64,000 nucleotides of DNA from Diplonema japonicum (GCA_964019335.1 OZ025693.1:434001-498000); one strand, 5' to 3'; positions 45,011-56,747 are shown, counted from the first letter of the stretch. The notes: a model not told the origin generated them from the sequence alone. Made by a program: numbers and translations.

Positions 45011-45747
45011 AGTATCTCATCAGCAGCTTGGGCGTGAAACCGACTAGCGAGTTGTTGAGGATGCAATGAGTTCGCAGTTGCTCCTCTAGGATCGGGTGGG
45101 TTGCCTTTGGGGACGCGAAGACTGGACGAGTGGAGTATCCAATGATGGAATGGCTGTGGAGCCCCAGGGTACGCAGTGAGTGTACTGACTTCTTAGTTCT
45201 GCTGGAATCAGGTGTTCCCACTTCCTGTTCTGTGTGCCCTGTCCAGGCAGTGTTGGTCAGTCCCGTCCCGTCCCCTAAAACGGAATACGGGCCTGGACGG
45301 GACTCACGGGACGGGACTCACGGGACTCTCTATTTTTGATAGTTTTGCAACTTTTTTTTTTTTTTTTTTTTTTTTCCCTTTGGAAAAAAAAAAAAAAAAT
45401 GGGGAAAAAAAAAAGAGAAAAAAATCCTTGATTTTTTTTGACATACATGATGTGTTTACTTTTTTTTTTTTCCCCTTCTTTTTTTCTTGTCTTCTCACAT
45501 TTTTTCACACACCTAAGCCAAGCTGTTGTTTCTGCTTTCCACATCAAATGTTGTATTTGGATGTAATAGAAAAGGGGGGAAATAATAAATAATATGTATA
45601 AGAGGAGGGTGTGTATGTTTATACAACCTGTGTAAACAGATCGGTTCCTTGCTTTCAGCGCCGTGCCCCTGATGTGTGCGATGTACAGCTCAACCCCTGC
45701 ATCGCACTGCCTGTTTGTTGCACATATTTTCATGTTATCCCCCCCCC

Positions 45748-46206
45748 CACCTGAAAATAATATATAGGAGATAAATATATGAGTTAAAGGAGGCTGGTGT
45801 TGGCAGCACCCTGCACAAGAACTGTCTACTTGATTACAGGGGGCGCACCGCAGCCGAGTTGTAGCTTCTTCTGCGTTCTGCATCGTTTCCTTAATCACCG
45901 TGGCCGGGATGTAGCTTCTTCTGCGTTCCACATCATGCCCTTAATCACTGCAGCCAGGTTGTAACTTCTTGCATTCCGTGTCATTTCCTTAACCACCACA
46001 GCCGGGTTGTAGCTTCTTCTGCATTCTGCATCGTGTCCTTAATCACCACAACCGAGTTGTAGCTTTTTGTGTTCCGTGTCATTTCCTTAATCACGATGGC
46101 CGGATGGCTGGGTTGTAGCTTCTTCTGCGTTCTGTGTCGTGTCCTTAATGTGTGTGGTGTTCAGCTCAACCCCAGCCAGGGTGTCCTGGGTAACCAAGAT
46201 TCTGTG
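45748..46206. repeat. Left arm of a 459-bp inverted repeat, built of ~50-bp tandem units
   Basis: GTAGCTTCTTCTGC-type starts occur at 45861, 45911, 45961, 46009, 46059 and 46115. Each unit ends CCTTAATCACNNNNGCCGGG or similar. The order and private variants of the units are matched in reverse complement at 49061-49519, so the arms arose by duplication of a finished array. Confidence 0.85.
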
Positions 46207-46410
46207 CTCATGTGGTTTGCTCAGTGATGACTGATGAGGAGGTCAACAGTGAACAACACATCCGATGTTTTTCTTATATTTTCATGTTATCCCCACCACC
46301 TGAAAAAGAAGATAAAAGTTTTTTTTTTTTTTTTTTTTTTTTCCTACCAACAGTCAGCACCCCCATGCACACTGAAATTTTATTTTTTTTCTTTTTTTTT
46401 TTTTTTTGTA

Positions 46411-46640
46411 TATTGTGCACCAGGAGGTGCACATTGTGACACCTGCTTTTCCCTGTGCAGCATAGTGGTACATGTTATAAAACACGTGCCGTGTTGTGCA
46501 CCCTGTGTTGCATACATCATGTAGAACATCAGGTATGCGAAATATGGTGTAAAATATGTCACAACACACCACATGGTGTGGTCGAAAATTTGCGGTGTTG
46601 GGGTGGTTTGTGGGCCAGACCCTCAGACCACCAGTCTGGC
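46411..46640. repeat. Inverted repeat, left copy (partner 50818-51050)
   Basis: Diagnostic words GTGCACC, CCTGTGCAGCATAGTGGTAC, ACACGTGCCGTGTTGTGCAC and AAAATATGTCACAACACACC appear in reverse complement at 50818-51050. The segment lies inside the 459-bp-armed structure while its partner lies outside it, so the two inverted pairs interleave rather than nest. Confidence 0.75.
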
Positions 46641-46660
46641 CAACACTGCCCATCCCTTTT

Positions 46661-46705
<45 letters not shown>

Positions 46706-46771
46706 ATTGTACTTTTCTTGCAAAGGCCTCTTTTTAATATTTTTTTCAAAGCAGGTCTCCAAACCCCCTGA

Positions 46772-46819
<48 letters not shown>

Positions 46820-49060
46820 TAGCCACAACAAGGTAGTATGAGCCTTGCCTCACATCCCACCGAAACCTAGGACCTCTTATTTTGAACTTTTGAAACCAAA
46901 AGTACCAAAAAAATGCAAGCCCCAGCCTAAATTTGGGTCTTTGTGACACAAAAAACACAAAGAATTTTTTTGGTCCCAAGAGTCCCCTGAGTCCCCTCCA
47001 GACCCCTGAAAATTTCAGGGGACTCCTGTCCTGTCCCTTGGAGTCCCCTGAGTCCCTCAAGGGTCTGGACCAACACTGCCCATGCTTGTGATACCAAATG
47101 AGGGGTTTTGGTTCTAATAGGTTTCCCGGTTGGAATGGTCTTTTCCAGAAGTGTAGATTATCATATCTGACCTGCTTCTCAGCATGCAGGCTCTTGAGTT
47201 TCCCCACAATTTCCACAAACATCAGGTGTAGTTCTTGACACTTGTCAGGCTTATGTCCATATCAGAGGTAATAATACTGTGTAGATGGGTGCAGCTTGGC
47301 CAGCTGACATGGTCTTGCACCAGCCGAATGTGGTCTGCAGTCAGCATACACTGGGCATTGCCAGATCATATACTGTAGTAGGGAGCTGGTCCTGTTCCCA
47401 ATGTTATATGGTGTGCCACACCCCAGGCATTTCGTATGTGAGCTGTTCATGTCACTGTAAGCTCTGGGGTGTAGGGGAAGTATTGTGCCCACAATGGCAC
47501 AAAGTATCCTCCTTGCTTTCTGTCATCACCTTGTTGTGGCAGTGTTGTTACAGGAAAAAACCCAGGGGGTGGGGGGGTGGGGGAGCTGGGGGGGTGAGGG
47601 GGCAAAAAAAATTTTTTTTTCTAGGGACCCTCACACATTTAGCACCCTCAAAACAGACTTTTTTGGAAATTTTTGGCCAAAAAAAAAAATTTTTTTTTCC
47701 CAGCCCCAAACTTGGGGTCACTTTGGCCATTTTTGACCCCAAAATTTTTTTTCTGGAAAAAGCCAGAAATCATGAAATTTATATTAAAAACACCTTAAAA
47801 ACCCATTTCTGCAAACCAAAAAGTTCAGAAAGGTGTTTAGGTGGAATACACATCTCTAAACTATATTCTGAAGTAAAAAGTAAGTAAAAATCCGAAAATC
47901 TCAGGGGGGCAACTCATCCTCATGACAACACTGGGCAAAAAATATTTTTTTTTTGAACACCCAATTTTGTCCCAAAAAGGAATTCTGAACAGCCAATGGA
48001 AAGTTTTGACCCCACTTAGACTGAAAATTTTTCTTCAAAAATCACTTTAGGAATTTTCCTTAGAATCTAAATGGCCACCTGAAAATCACAAAATCAAGCT
48101 TCATTTTAGAATGGTATTTTTGGAATTTTGGCCTAATTTTGGGTGATGATAAGCAAAATTCCTTGAAGTAGGTTTCCCAGCTGTGGTTACCTAATCAATT
48201 TTTTTTTTCCTTCAAGGAATCAACTTTCTTCCAAAAATTTAAGATTCATATCATTCTAGCACCTTGTAACTCACTTTTCAGGAAACACACATTTTCACAC
48301 ATTTGAATTTATTCTTTAGTTTTTTCTGAACCTATTTAATTTTTAAACCTAATAAAGAAAGAGTAAATCCTCCTATTCAAAACTTTTTAGTCCTAGTGTT
48401 GCCAAAATGGGTTGAAAATTAAAGTACCCAGCTGTGGTTACTTAATCAAAAAAGAATTTAATAGCCCATTTAACCTGTGTATTCAAACCTTTTACCCTTA
48501 CTTGTTGGTTTTTTTTGTGGAATTTATTTCATTCTTTTGGTTCCTTGCCCAGTGATAGCAGTTGGTCTTTCCTCTTGGCTGCAATCTCCTTCACCTCCAG
48601 TGCCTTGCCAACAATAACAGTGTCAGTGGTGGCACCTTCTTCACCTCAATCCTGGGACCTTTCAACCCCAATATTGCCCCATTCCACCCAAGGTAGGCTA
48701 TCAGGTAGTCTTTTCTGACAGATTTGCTGGTGCTATTGGGGTGTCTTGTTGGGTTAGGTTATTTTTTAAAACAACCTGCCAATAAAGTACAGTAAAAACA
48801 GGGGGGGTGTAAATACAAAGAATGAGAAGGGTAAGTCATAAGGAGAGAAAACCAACAGATAGACCATTACTAGGCCTGAGAAAGGTACCCTTATGGAAAA
48901 AAATCAATTTTTCTGAGGTAAAAAACCACTTTTCAGGGTTTTTGACCACTTGTTCATGTGAAAAAAAAATTTTCCAGACTGGCTTTTAACTCATATATAT
49001 ATCATTCCAAGTTCCAACTTTCAGTTGGCAGAAGGGAATGGAACAACCCAATCCTGCACA

Positions 49061-49519
49061 AGCAGAATCTTGGTTACCCAGGACACCCTGGCTGGGGTTG
49101 AGCTGAACACCACACACATTAAGGACACGACACAGAATGCAGAAGAAGCTACAACCCAGCCATCCGGCCATCGTGATTAAGGAAATGACACGGAACACAA
49201 AAAGCTACAACTCGGTTGTGGTGATTAAGGACACGATGCAGAATGCAGAAGAAGCTACAACCCGGCTGTGGTGGTTAAGGAAATGACACGGAATGCAAGA
49301 AGTTACAACCTGGCTGCAGTGATTAAGGGCATGATGTGGAACGCAGAAGAAGCTACATCCCAGCCACAGTGATTAAGGAAACAATGCAGAATGCAGAAGA
49401 AGCTACAACTCGGCTGCAGTGTGCCCCCTGTAATCAAGTAGACAGTTCTTGTGCAGGGTGCTGCCAACACCAGCCTCCTTTAACTCATATATTTATCTCC
49501 TATATATTATTTTCAGGTG
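49061..49519. repeat. Right arm of the 459-bp inverted repeat
   Basis: It is the reverse complement of 45748-46206 with few differences over its whole length, including the short unit variants. Arms are separated by about 2.85 kb of non-coding DNA. Confidence 0.85.
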
Positions 49520-50285
49520 GGGGGGGGAATCAGCTGTGGTGTACCCCCTGTAATGGTATGAAGAAGAAGAAAAAGAAAAAAGAAGAAGAAAAAAAAAAAA
49601 AATCATTGTCCAAAAATTTGAAAAAAAAGTGTTTGCAGGTGTGTCAAAAATTGCAGAAAATTTTTGAGTCCAGTCAGTCCAGCCAATCCGGTCAGTCTGG
49701 TCAGTCTGGTAAAATGGGTACACCAGACCAGACTGGATTCACCCATCACTGCTATATCACCACAACACTGACAGCACAATATTCCATGTTGTGTCCTTAA
49801 TGTGTGCAGTGTGCAGCTCAACACCAGAGCATCTGCAATACATTCCTCCACTACCAAAAGTTGTACAAGAAGATGAATCCCTCTAGCAGGGCATCTGGTA
49901 AGTGGGTGAGTTTGCAGAGCCTGGGAGCCATTGATCCCAGTGCATTCCTGTTTCTCCTTCTTACTCAGCACTCTCCACAGGTCTTCTAGCATGATCACAG
50001 AGTTGAACATAGGGTGGTGGGTGATCTGTGACCCAAAAGTTTCCTCAAAAGAATCAAAACTCGGCTCAGGGAGGTCTTTGTATTTGTGGAAGATGTGGAA
50101 CACCCTCAAAATAGAGATTTTTTATTTTTTTGGAAAAAAAATTTTTATTCCCTCTGGTAGAGCCCTTACCAAGGCTGATTTTACTGTTTTTTTACCCAAA
50201 TCCCCCTTAATAAATTGGCCAAAAACTATGAAAAATAGGTAGATTTGACCTTTTTAACCCAATTCTGCAGTGTAAAAAATCCAGA

Positions 50286-50457
50286 AAATCTTTTTTGTGA
50301 CATTCTATGGGTGAAATTGACATAGGAGTAGCTAAAACCTAAAACCTAGAAAAAAAAAGGGGGGTAAAAATCACCCTTAAAAGAAGTCGATCCCTAGGGG
50401 TCCTAGCTATGGTTTCCAAATCGAATTTTTTTTTTTTTTTACTTCACCCTTTGTCAC
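50286..50457. repeat. Direct repeat, copy 2 (first copy at 44502-44663)
   Basis: Same orientation and word order as copy 1, with small insertions such as a doubled AAAACCTA. A partial copy of the dispersed repeat family follows at about 50578-50705. Confidence 0.7.
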
Positions 50458-50817
50458 CTACCCAACCCCTTCATCTTTTTTTGGAGATGGTGTATTTTGA
50501 CTGTTTTTAGCCATCTGAGGCCATTCCAGACCTTAAAAGTGGGAATAAGTGATTTACTTCCCTTAAAATGCCACACCACAACAACTCGGCTGAGGCCCTG
50601 TAATCAGGTGGGCAGTACTTGTGCAGGGTGCCACCAACACTGGGAAAAAAGCTGCCAGCACTGGCCTCCTTTATCTCCGATATATTATTTTCAGGTGGTG
50701 GGAATAACAAAAAAAAAATATAAGAAGTATATCAGATGTGTTGTTTGCTGTTGACCTCCACATCTGTCATCACCAGTATGTGCACCAGCGTTGGGCCAGA
50801 CTGGTCTGGAACCTGGT

Positions 50818-51050
50818 AGAAAAAACGACCGGTCTGAGGGGTCTGGCCAGTCCACCCCACAAACCACCCAAACACCGCGAATTTTCGAGGTGGTGTGTTG
50901 TGACATATTTTACACCATGTATGGCATACCTGATGTTGCACACAATGTATGCAACACAGGGTGCACAACACGGCACGTGTTTTATAACATGTACCACTAT
51001 GCTGCACAGGGAAAAGCGGGCATCACAACGTGCACCCTCTGGCGCACAAT
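50818..51050. repeat. Inverted repeat, right copy (partner 46411-46640)
   Basis: It is the reverse complement of the left copy over about 220 bp, with scattered substitutions and small gaps. A junction to the dispersed repeat family follows at about 51080 (TTATTTTCAGGTGGTGGGGA). Confidence 0.75.
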
Positions 51051-51079
51051 AATAATGATAAAAAAAACCTCTAAAAATT

Positions 51080-52310
51080 ATTTTCAGGTGGTGGGGATAA
51101 CATGGAAATAAGAAGTACATCAGATGTGTTGTTCGCTGTTGATCTCCTTGTCAGTCATCGCCTGTAGTGCCCAAGTGGGAGAACATAACGCAGATACTCA
51201 GGGTAATGAACTGGCAGCATGGGGTTGAGCTGTACACCACACACATTAAGGACACAACACGGAACGCAGAAGAAGCTACAACCCGGCCGCAGTGATTAAG
51301 GAAATGATGCAGAATGCAAGAAGCTACAACCCGGCTGTGGTGATTAAGGACACGACACGGAATGCAGAAGAAGCAACAACTCGGCTGCGGTGATTAAGGA
51401 CGTGACGCAGAACGCAGAAGAAGTTACAACCCGGCTATGGTGATTAAGGAAATGACACGGAATGCAGAAGAAGCTACAACCCGGCTGTGGTGCACCCCCT
51501 GTAATCAAGTAGACAGTTCGTGTGCAGAGCGCCACCAACACCAGCCTCCTTTAACTCTTATAGGTGGTGGGGATAACATGGAAATATAAGAAGTACATCA
51601 GATGTGTTGTTCGCTGTTGACCTCCTCGTCAGTCATCACCAGTAGTGCCCAAGTGGGAGAACATAATGCAGATGCTCAGGGTGATGAATTGGCAGCAAAC
51701 TGCATGAGCGCAGAATGTTGGTTACCCCAGATTGCTCCGGCTGGGGTTAAGCTGCACACTGCACACATTAAGGACACAATGCAGAACACAGAAGAAGCTA
51801 CAACTTGGCTGTAGTCCCCCCCTGTATGAAGTAAACAGTTCTTGTGTGGGCTGCAGTGCCCCCCCCTGTATGAAGTAAACAGTTCTTGTGTGGGTGCCAC
51901 CAACACGACAAACAGGCATTTTCCTCCATCCACTTGGCTGGTCATCACCTGTAGCACCCTGAGTGGAAGAACAAATTGCAGATGCTCAGGGTGAGTAAAC
52001 TACTTAGGGCACCAGCAGTTCCGCCAAGTTCCGGTTCCGCCGTTCTGCCAAGTTCCGACTTTTCAGTTTGGCGGAAGGGAACGGAACGACCCACCCCTGC
52101 CCAGAGCACTGGCTAGGGTTGAGCTGCACACTGCATGCATTAAGGACACAACGTGGAACGCAAACGCGGCCGAGGTGCACCCTGTCACTGGTCTCCTTTA
52201 CCTCTTTTATTATTGGGTGGTGGGGATAACACAGAAATATGGAAATATAAAGAAGTACATCAGATGTGTTGTTCGCTGTTGACCTCCACGTGAGGAGGTC
52301 TCATCGCCAG
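51080..52310. repeat. Three consecutive diverged copies of the dispersed repeat family, minus orientation
   Basis: Starts (GGTGGGGATAACA...GAAATA) lie near 51090, 51562 and 52212. The first copy includes five or six ~50-bp GAAGAAGCTACAACCCGGCT units, the second only one. TTAAGGACACAACG at 52140 marks another partial unit. The 326-bp copies at 16421 and 23725 correspond to the form with a single unit. Confidence 0.75.
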
Positions 52311-52679
52311 TGAGAATGTCCCCTTGGGCACTCCTGAACTCGTCTGAATCAGTACTGCTCATATTCACTTTTGTGCTTGCATTAATCTAGGGGCCAAGTG
52401 ATTTCGGCGCGAAAAGAATCGCGGAACTATGTTATTCTGTGCAAGGGCATGGGTGTATGGTGGACTTAAAATGCCTGCAAAAAATTTAATTTTTTGATTG
52501 CTAGATATCTAGTGTATCGTCCTTTGATCATTTGTTGACATTCTTTTCCCGGACGGACTCATATGCTTATCCCTCTTGATGATCATCCAGGCTTGAATCT
52601 GTTCATCCCCTCTTATTCGTATTTTCATCATGTTTGTTCTATTATGTTTCAACCTACTACCTTCCACAGGTCCAACACA

Positions 52680-55544
52680 ATGAGTTCAAGAGGCAGGGGG
52701 CGTGGGATCAACGTCGAGATGCTGGCAAAGTTAGGAGTTAAAACAAATCCTTCTAAACCTAGTGGGAGAGGGACAGCAAGTGCTGCTATGCCACCTGCAA
52801 CAAAGATACCTTCTGCTGCAATACGCTCACAGTCTCAGGGGCACAAGCTCGTGAAGGAATTTGCACAGAAGTTACATGACTCTGATGAAAACACGGTGAC
52901 ACTGCATCGAATGCCTCAAGAGCACCTGGGCACACAATTCGGTGATGATCTTCGTCTGGAGCAACTGTCAGTGGGGGACAGTCCTGCAAACAGGGCGGGG
53001 CTTGGCAGGTTCATCAACAGACGCTTGACGCACATCAACGATGTAGCTGTGTCTTCGCCTTCCGACGTTCTGGTCGCTGCCCAGAATGCGGCTACTATGG
53101 CACTTAGATTCGAGGCTCAAAGATCAGCATCGCGCACAGACTCGAACTCTAGGGGTCCCAGCCCTGCACTTACACCCGCAACAATTGCAGCTGCACTAAA
53201 GGTGAATCAAGCACCTAAAACAATAGAACTTGTTCACGACGATAAGGTTGCAAAGGTCAGGCTGTCGAGCGACCCTGCGACCGACATCCAAAAACAAGTA
53301 GAAGCCTTCAATATTGAAAACCCTTTCCACGTGGTAGATGAGTTCGGAAGAGAGGTTAAGCCAACTGAGCTGCATAACGGGCGGCAGTACACACTTAAAG
53401 TCACCACACCCCCAACTGAGAATCTGCTGCCTCTCCCCGACCCCGACTCCGCTTCCCCTGGGTCACCCGGCTCAAGGAGGAGCCGTCTAAGCGAAATGCT
53501 TGAAAAGATTTCCCCCCTTGAAGAGGAGCAGGTTCCCACACCAGGTTCGCCTGAGACGGAACCGGTGCAGCAGCCGACCGAGCCTGCTATTATGACAGAT
53601 CCTATTATGACAGATCCTTTAATGTCCGAACCAAACACGCCGAAAGCAAAGCCGATCAAAAAAGAAGTCGAATCGGACGAGGAGAAGCCTAGAGCAGAGG
53701 TACCGGAGATACCTGCAGATGCAAGCGACCAAGGGTCATCTCGAGGGCATGTCATGCCCTCTGGCGATGCTGACGATGCTGAGGATGCTGACACCCCCAG
53801 AGTCATGGCTGCATCTGCAGCAGGACCCCTTGTACATTACCCAGACAGCCCCCATTCGGTTCCTGAGGATCAATTTAGTGCTTCGTTGAAAAGCAACAAG
53901 CAAGACCCCATTGCTATCAGCAATGAGGGTAGTGAAGAACATTTAAAGAACAGTCTTTTGCACAGCGACCCTGGTGATGGCGCAGGCCATGATTACGTGC
54001 AGGAGCGCAGCACCTCAGCCGGTGCTAGCAGTCCTGAGCATGCTCAAGCCGTGCAGTTTAGTGATGTCTCGGGTTCCGAAGAAGAGCCACTGCCAACAAG
54101 TGCGCCGGTGATGAGAAGAAAGAAGGTCGTGCCTACCAAGCAAGTGCCTACAGTGTTGGAGCCCGAACCCGAACCCTTGCGTATCGTTCCCACAAAGCGC
54201 CCGTCAACACCAGTGATGAGCGACACAGAGCTGTGGAAAGAGTTCAACACAAGACTCTCGCAGAAGGGCTTGATTTGTGACGGGCTTACTACAGACGAAC
54301 AGAGGGCTCTTTGTGAAGTGAACCTCGGCTTCTCAGAACAAGAAGCATCAAGACTGCTGCTTCTCATCCACGACATGAACGGCAAGACCGCGCAGGAGCC
54401 TGCGGGCATTGTCTCCCCTTCCTCCTTGTCTATAGCGTTTGGTGAAGTGAATGGCAGGCGCGACCTAGTGGATCCTAGCACCGCACTTTATGCACAAGTG
54501 GAGTCTGTTGTGAACTCATCGCTCATCTGCAGCAGTGACTCGAGCGTGCAAGTGTTCAGAGTGAGGCAGCTCATTCCGGGTGCGCGTATATGCGGGCAGT
54601 ACAATGCCGCAAAGCAGTCTTTGAGACCGGAACTACGACAAAAAAAAGTTCTCTATTATGCAGGCCCGCAGATGCCCACGCTGACGGAGATTACCAACGA
54701 AGCATTGTTTGGTGAGTTGCGGCGGAATGGATGTCTTGTCTTCTCCACGGAGGCATGCATCCCGCACTCTTCATCATCATCGACGACGAAAATGAAGCTG
54801 CTGCTCTGCGAACTGGTGATGGGAAACATTGGCACTCCATCGCAGCCCACGCATGTAGGTAAGACAGGTCCCATTGCTGATTTCAATGGTGCAAGGAAAC
54901 TGCTTTTGCAAGAACAGAGGAAAGCCGTCACCGAAGGCATGTCCCCACCCGACACGCTCGCCATCGACTACCCATACTTGTCAGAAGCGTCGGAAGAGGG
55001 GCAGGTTGCTACGCAGTACGTTACTACAGATGCCGCAAGGGTCCTCCCTCGATTTGTCGTCTATCTCGAGGTGAAGTCCACAAGGGCAGGGGTGCACAGG
55101 GATGTGAGACCATCTATGGGCAAACAGGTACGAGGCGTTTCGAAGACCAAGAAGCATAACCAACTTTATGTCGAGAAGAGGCTGCAAGAAGCACTTACAA
55201 TGAAACACTACTATCAACAAGAAAAGGAAAGCAAAACAGATGTGAAGGGAGAGACAACGGAATTGATACTGCGAGAGTTCCGTGACCTTCAAGCAAAACT
55301 TAATAAAAAGAGAGATGAGCTGCTGGCAGCAGTTGACGACGTCACGTCCTCTGCGCAGGTGTGCAGAAGGGAGAATATTGACATGTTGGATGGCTATATC
55401 AACAGCTTGCAGGTGCTGAAGGCATCGCCTAGTTCGCGACCACCCACTGCTCCGCGGCTACATGAAACACCTTCACGCATAACCCTCGACACCGCACCTT
55501 TGGCTTCTGCTATCACCCAGCTCACCATCCAGCAGCAGCCTTAG
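52680..55544 (+). CDS. PDZ-domain protein with C-terminal PARP-like domain lacking the catalytic triad
   Basis: The preferred start is MSSRGRGRGINVEMLAKLGV at 52680; the open frame begins at 52563, but that stretch contains CTTCCACAG, a likely splice or leader signal. The length is 954 residues. A PDZ-like domain lies near 65-140 (LGTQFGDDLRLEQLSVGDSP, LGRFINRRLTHINDVAVSS). A long S/P/E/D-rich linker follows. Residues ~620-830 fit a PARP fold: KKVLYYAGPQMPTLTEITNE, then NGCLVFSTEAC, KLLLCELVMGNIG and ATQYVTTDAARVLPRFVVYL. At the H-Y-E positions I read Y, V or F, and Q, so NAD transfer is unlikely. A basic coiled coil follows (REFRDLQAKLNKKRDELLA). The PARP match is by motif order only. Confidence 0.72.
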   Translation: MSSRGRGRGINVEMLAKLGVKTNPSKPSGRGTASAAMPPATKIPSAAIRSQSQGHKLVKEFAQKLHDSDENTVTLHRMPQEHLGTQFGDDLRLEQLSVGDSPANRAGLGRFINRRLTHINDVAVSSPSDVLVAAQNAATMALRFEAQRSASRTDSNSRGPSPALTPATIAAALKVNQAPKTIELVHDDKVAKVRLSSDPATDIQKQVEAFNIENPFHVVDEFGREVKPTELHNGRQYTLKVTTPPTENLLPLPDPDSASPGSPGSRRSRLSEMLEKISPLEEEQVPTPGSPETEPVQQPTEPAIMTDPIMTDPLMSEPNTPKAKPIKKEVESDEEKPRAEVPEIPADASDQGSSRGHVMPSGDADDAEDADTPRVMAASAAGPLVHYPDSPHSVPEDQFSASLKSNKQDPIAISNEGSEEHLKNSLLHSDPGDGAGHDYVQERSTSAGASSPEHAQAVQFSDVSGSEEEPLPTSAPVMRRKKVVPTKQVPTVLEPEPEPLRIVPTKRPSTPVMSDTELWKEFNTRLSQKGLICDGLTTDEQRALCEVNLGFSEQEASRLLLLIHDMNGKTAQEPAGIVSPSSLSIAFGEVNGRRDLVDPSTALYAQVESVVNSSLICSSDSSVQVFRVRQLIPGARICGQYNAAKQSLRPELRQKKVLYYAGPQMPTLTEITNEALFGELRRNGCLVFSTEACIPHSSSSSTTKMKLLLCELVMGNIGTPSQPTHVGKTGPIADFNGARKLLLQEQRKAVTEGMSPPDTLAIDYPYLSEASEEGQVATQYVTTDAARVLPRFVVYLEVKSTRAGVHRDVRPSMGKQVRGVSKTKKHNQLYVEKRLQEALTMKHYYQQEKESKTDVKGETTELILREFRDLQAKLNKKRDELLAAVDDVTSSAQVCRRENIDMLDGYINSLQVLKASPSSRPPTAPRLHETPSRITLDTAPLASAITQLTIQQQP

Positions 55545-55655
55545 CGCCGCGAACTGGCCTCGTTAGATAGAACATTAGAACCTTACTTGTATATTAGTCA
55601 TCGTATTTATATATTCGTGCCCAACATAGTCATCACAGGTACAGTACGCTGAAAT

Positions 55656-56747
55656 ATGTGGAACTATGAAGTCGATGTGCCCCTAGAAGTGGGTGTCAAG
55701 TCACGGGTCCCACACCCACCTTCTCACCATGAAAGCTACAGACCACACTCTGCTCTATTCTTAAGGGACTACGGCGCAAGTATGGCAGACGACATGCCCA
55801 GACGCCCACTCTCCGCCTGCGATACTATCCCGAACACATTTCCTTATAATTTGCCAGCATACCCACCTTCGAAGACTGACGGGCAGCAGGCGAAGAAGCA
55901 GAATGAAATACGAGATTTGCGAACAGCAAGGAGAACAACTGACTTTATCGTTCCCCTGAACACCGAGTCTCTGGCCTCAATTAGAGCATCTGCTTACCGG
56001 AAACAAGAGGGGAAATTAGTTACGAGACAGGCAGCCCGCAAGGCGTGGGACAATGACCTGTTGCACCAAATGAAAGTGCTCAGCATGGGCACAAAATACT
56101 TCGTCAACAGAGCAGATCATCGCAAAAAGAACCAGCAGGAGCAAAAGATGTTGCAGCTTCGAACTAGTCAACAACATGCAGCGAAACTGATTCAAAAAGT
56201 GTGGAGGGCGAAGAAGAGTAAGAAAGAGCTGTTCAGGCGGGCATTGTTGAGGGACGCAGGGCTCTTAAGCCTTCAAGATCAGGAGAGGCTTTCGAGAACG
56301 ATCATCACTTCCGATGAGCAAGAGGGACATGCCGACCTCAAAGAACACTCGAAAATAAAACGGAGTCTGACCCTCAATGAGCTGCGTTCCATTGTACAGG
56401 ACTATAGGTCGCGCCTTATTAAAATGACAGAAGGGGAGGGCGGGGCGTATAATGCTGATCAGCTGATAGCATGGGTCCTCAACGAAGGCCACCGCTTTGA
56501 GAGTGGCATTATTACGGCCTTAGGAAAAGGAACAAAACTGACTCTAGAACCTAGGGAATTCGAAGAGGAGCGGAACCCGACACCAAAGGCACATATGGCG
56601 TCTGTTACACAGGGCTCAAGGGAGCTTGCACGCCTTCAAGCAGAGAGGCAAGGTGCGAAACAGCGTGAGAAAGACGCTTCTGAACGGGTGCAAGCACTTG
56701 AGCTGTTGCTGGCACGAATTCAGTCAGCAGGATCATGTCACTTATAA
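55656..56747 (+). CDS. Uncharacterised IQ-motif protein
   Basis: Single exon, 363 residues. The N-terminus is proline-rich (SRVPHPPSHHESYRPHSALF). A basic helix follows, then an IQ-type motif near residue 170 (AAKLIQKVWRAKKSKKELFR) that may bind calmodulin or a myosin-type light chain. The C-terminus is a predicted coiled coil (LARLQAERQGAKQREKDASE). No overall family was recognised. Only 111 nt separate its stop from the alpha-actinin start. Confidence 0.7.
   Translation: MWNYEVDVPLEVGVKSRVPHPPSHHESYRPHSALFLRDYGASMADDMPRRPLSACDTIPNTFPYNLPAYPPSKTDGQQAKKQNEIRDLRTARRTTDFIVPLNTESLASIRASAYRKQEGKLVTRQAARKAWDNDLLHQMKVLSMGTKYFVNRADHRKKNQQEQKMLQLRTSQQHAAKLIQKVWRAKKSKKELFRRALLRDAGLLSLQDQERLSRTIITSDEQEGHADLKEHSKIKRSLTLNELRSIVQDYRSRLIKMTEGEGGAYNADQLIAWVLNEGHRFESGIITALGKGTKLTLEPREFEEERNPTPKAHMASVTQGSRELARLQAERQGAKQREKDASERVQALELLLARIQSAGSCHL

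Larger units (their letters stand above)
44316..52500. other. Gene-free repeat island at the transcription strand switch
   Basis: Over about 8.2 kb I found no credible coding region. The island is made of inverted, direct and tandem copies of a few families, listed separately. Recurrent words include TTGATTACAGGGGGCGC, GATAACATGGAAATATAAG, TTATTTTCAGGTGGTGGGG and CACCCTCAAAA. Genes point away from it on both sides: PUF leftwards and the PDZ/PARP-like gene rightwards. Confidence 0.8.

Noticed and set aside
46354-46860. Lysine-rich 168-residue minus-strand frame
   Set aside because: It is generated by T runs within the repeat island.
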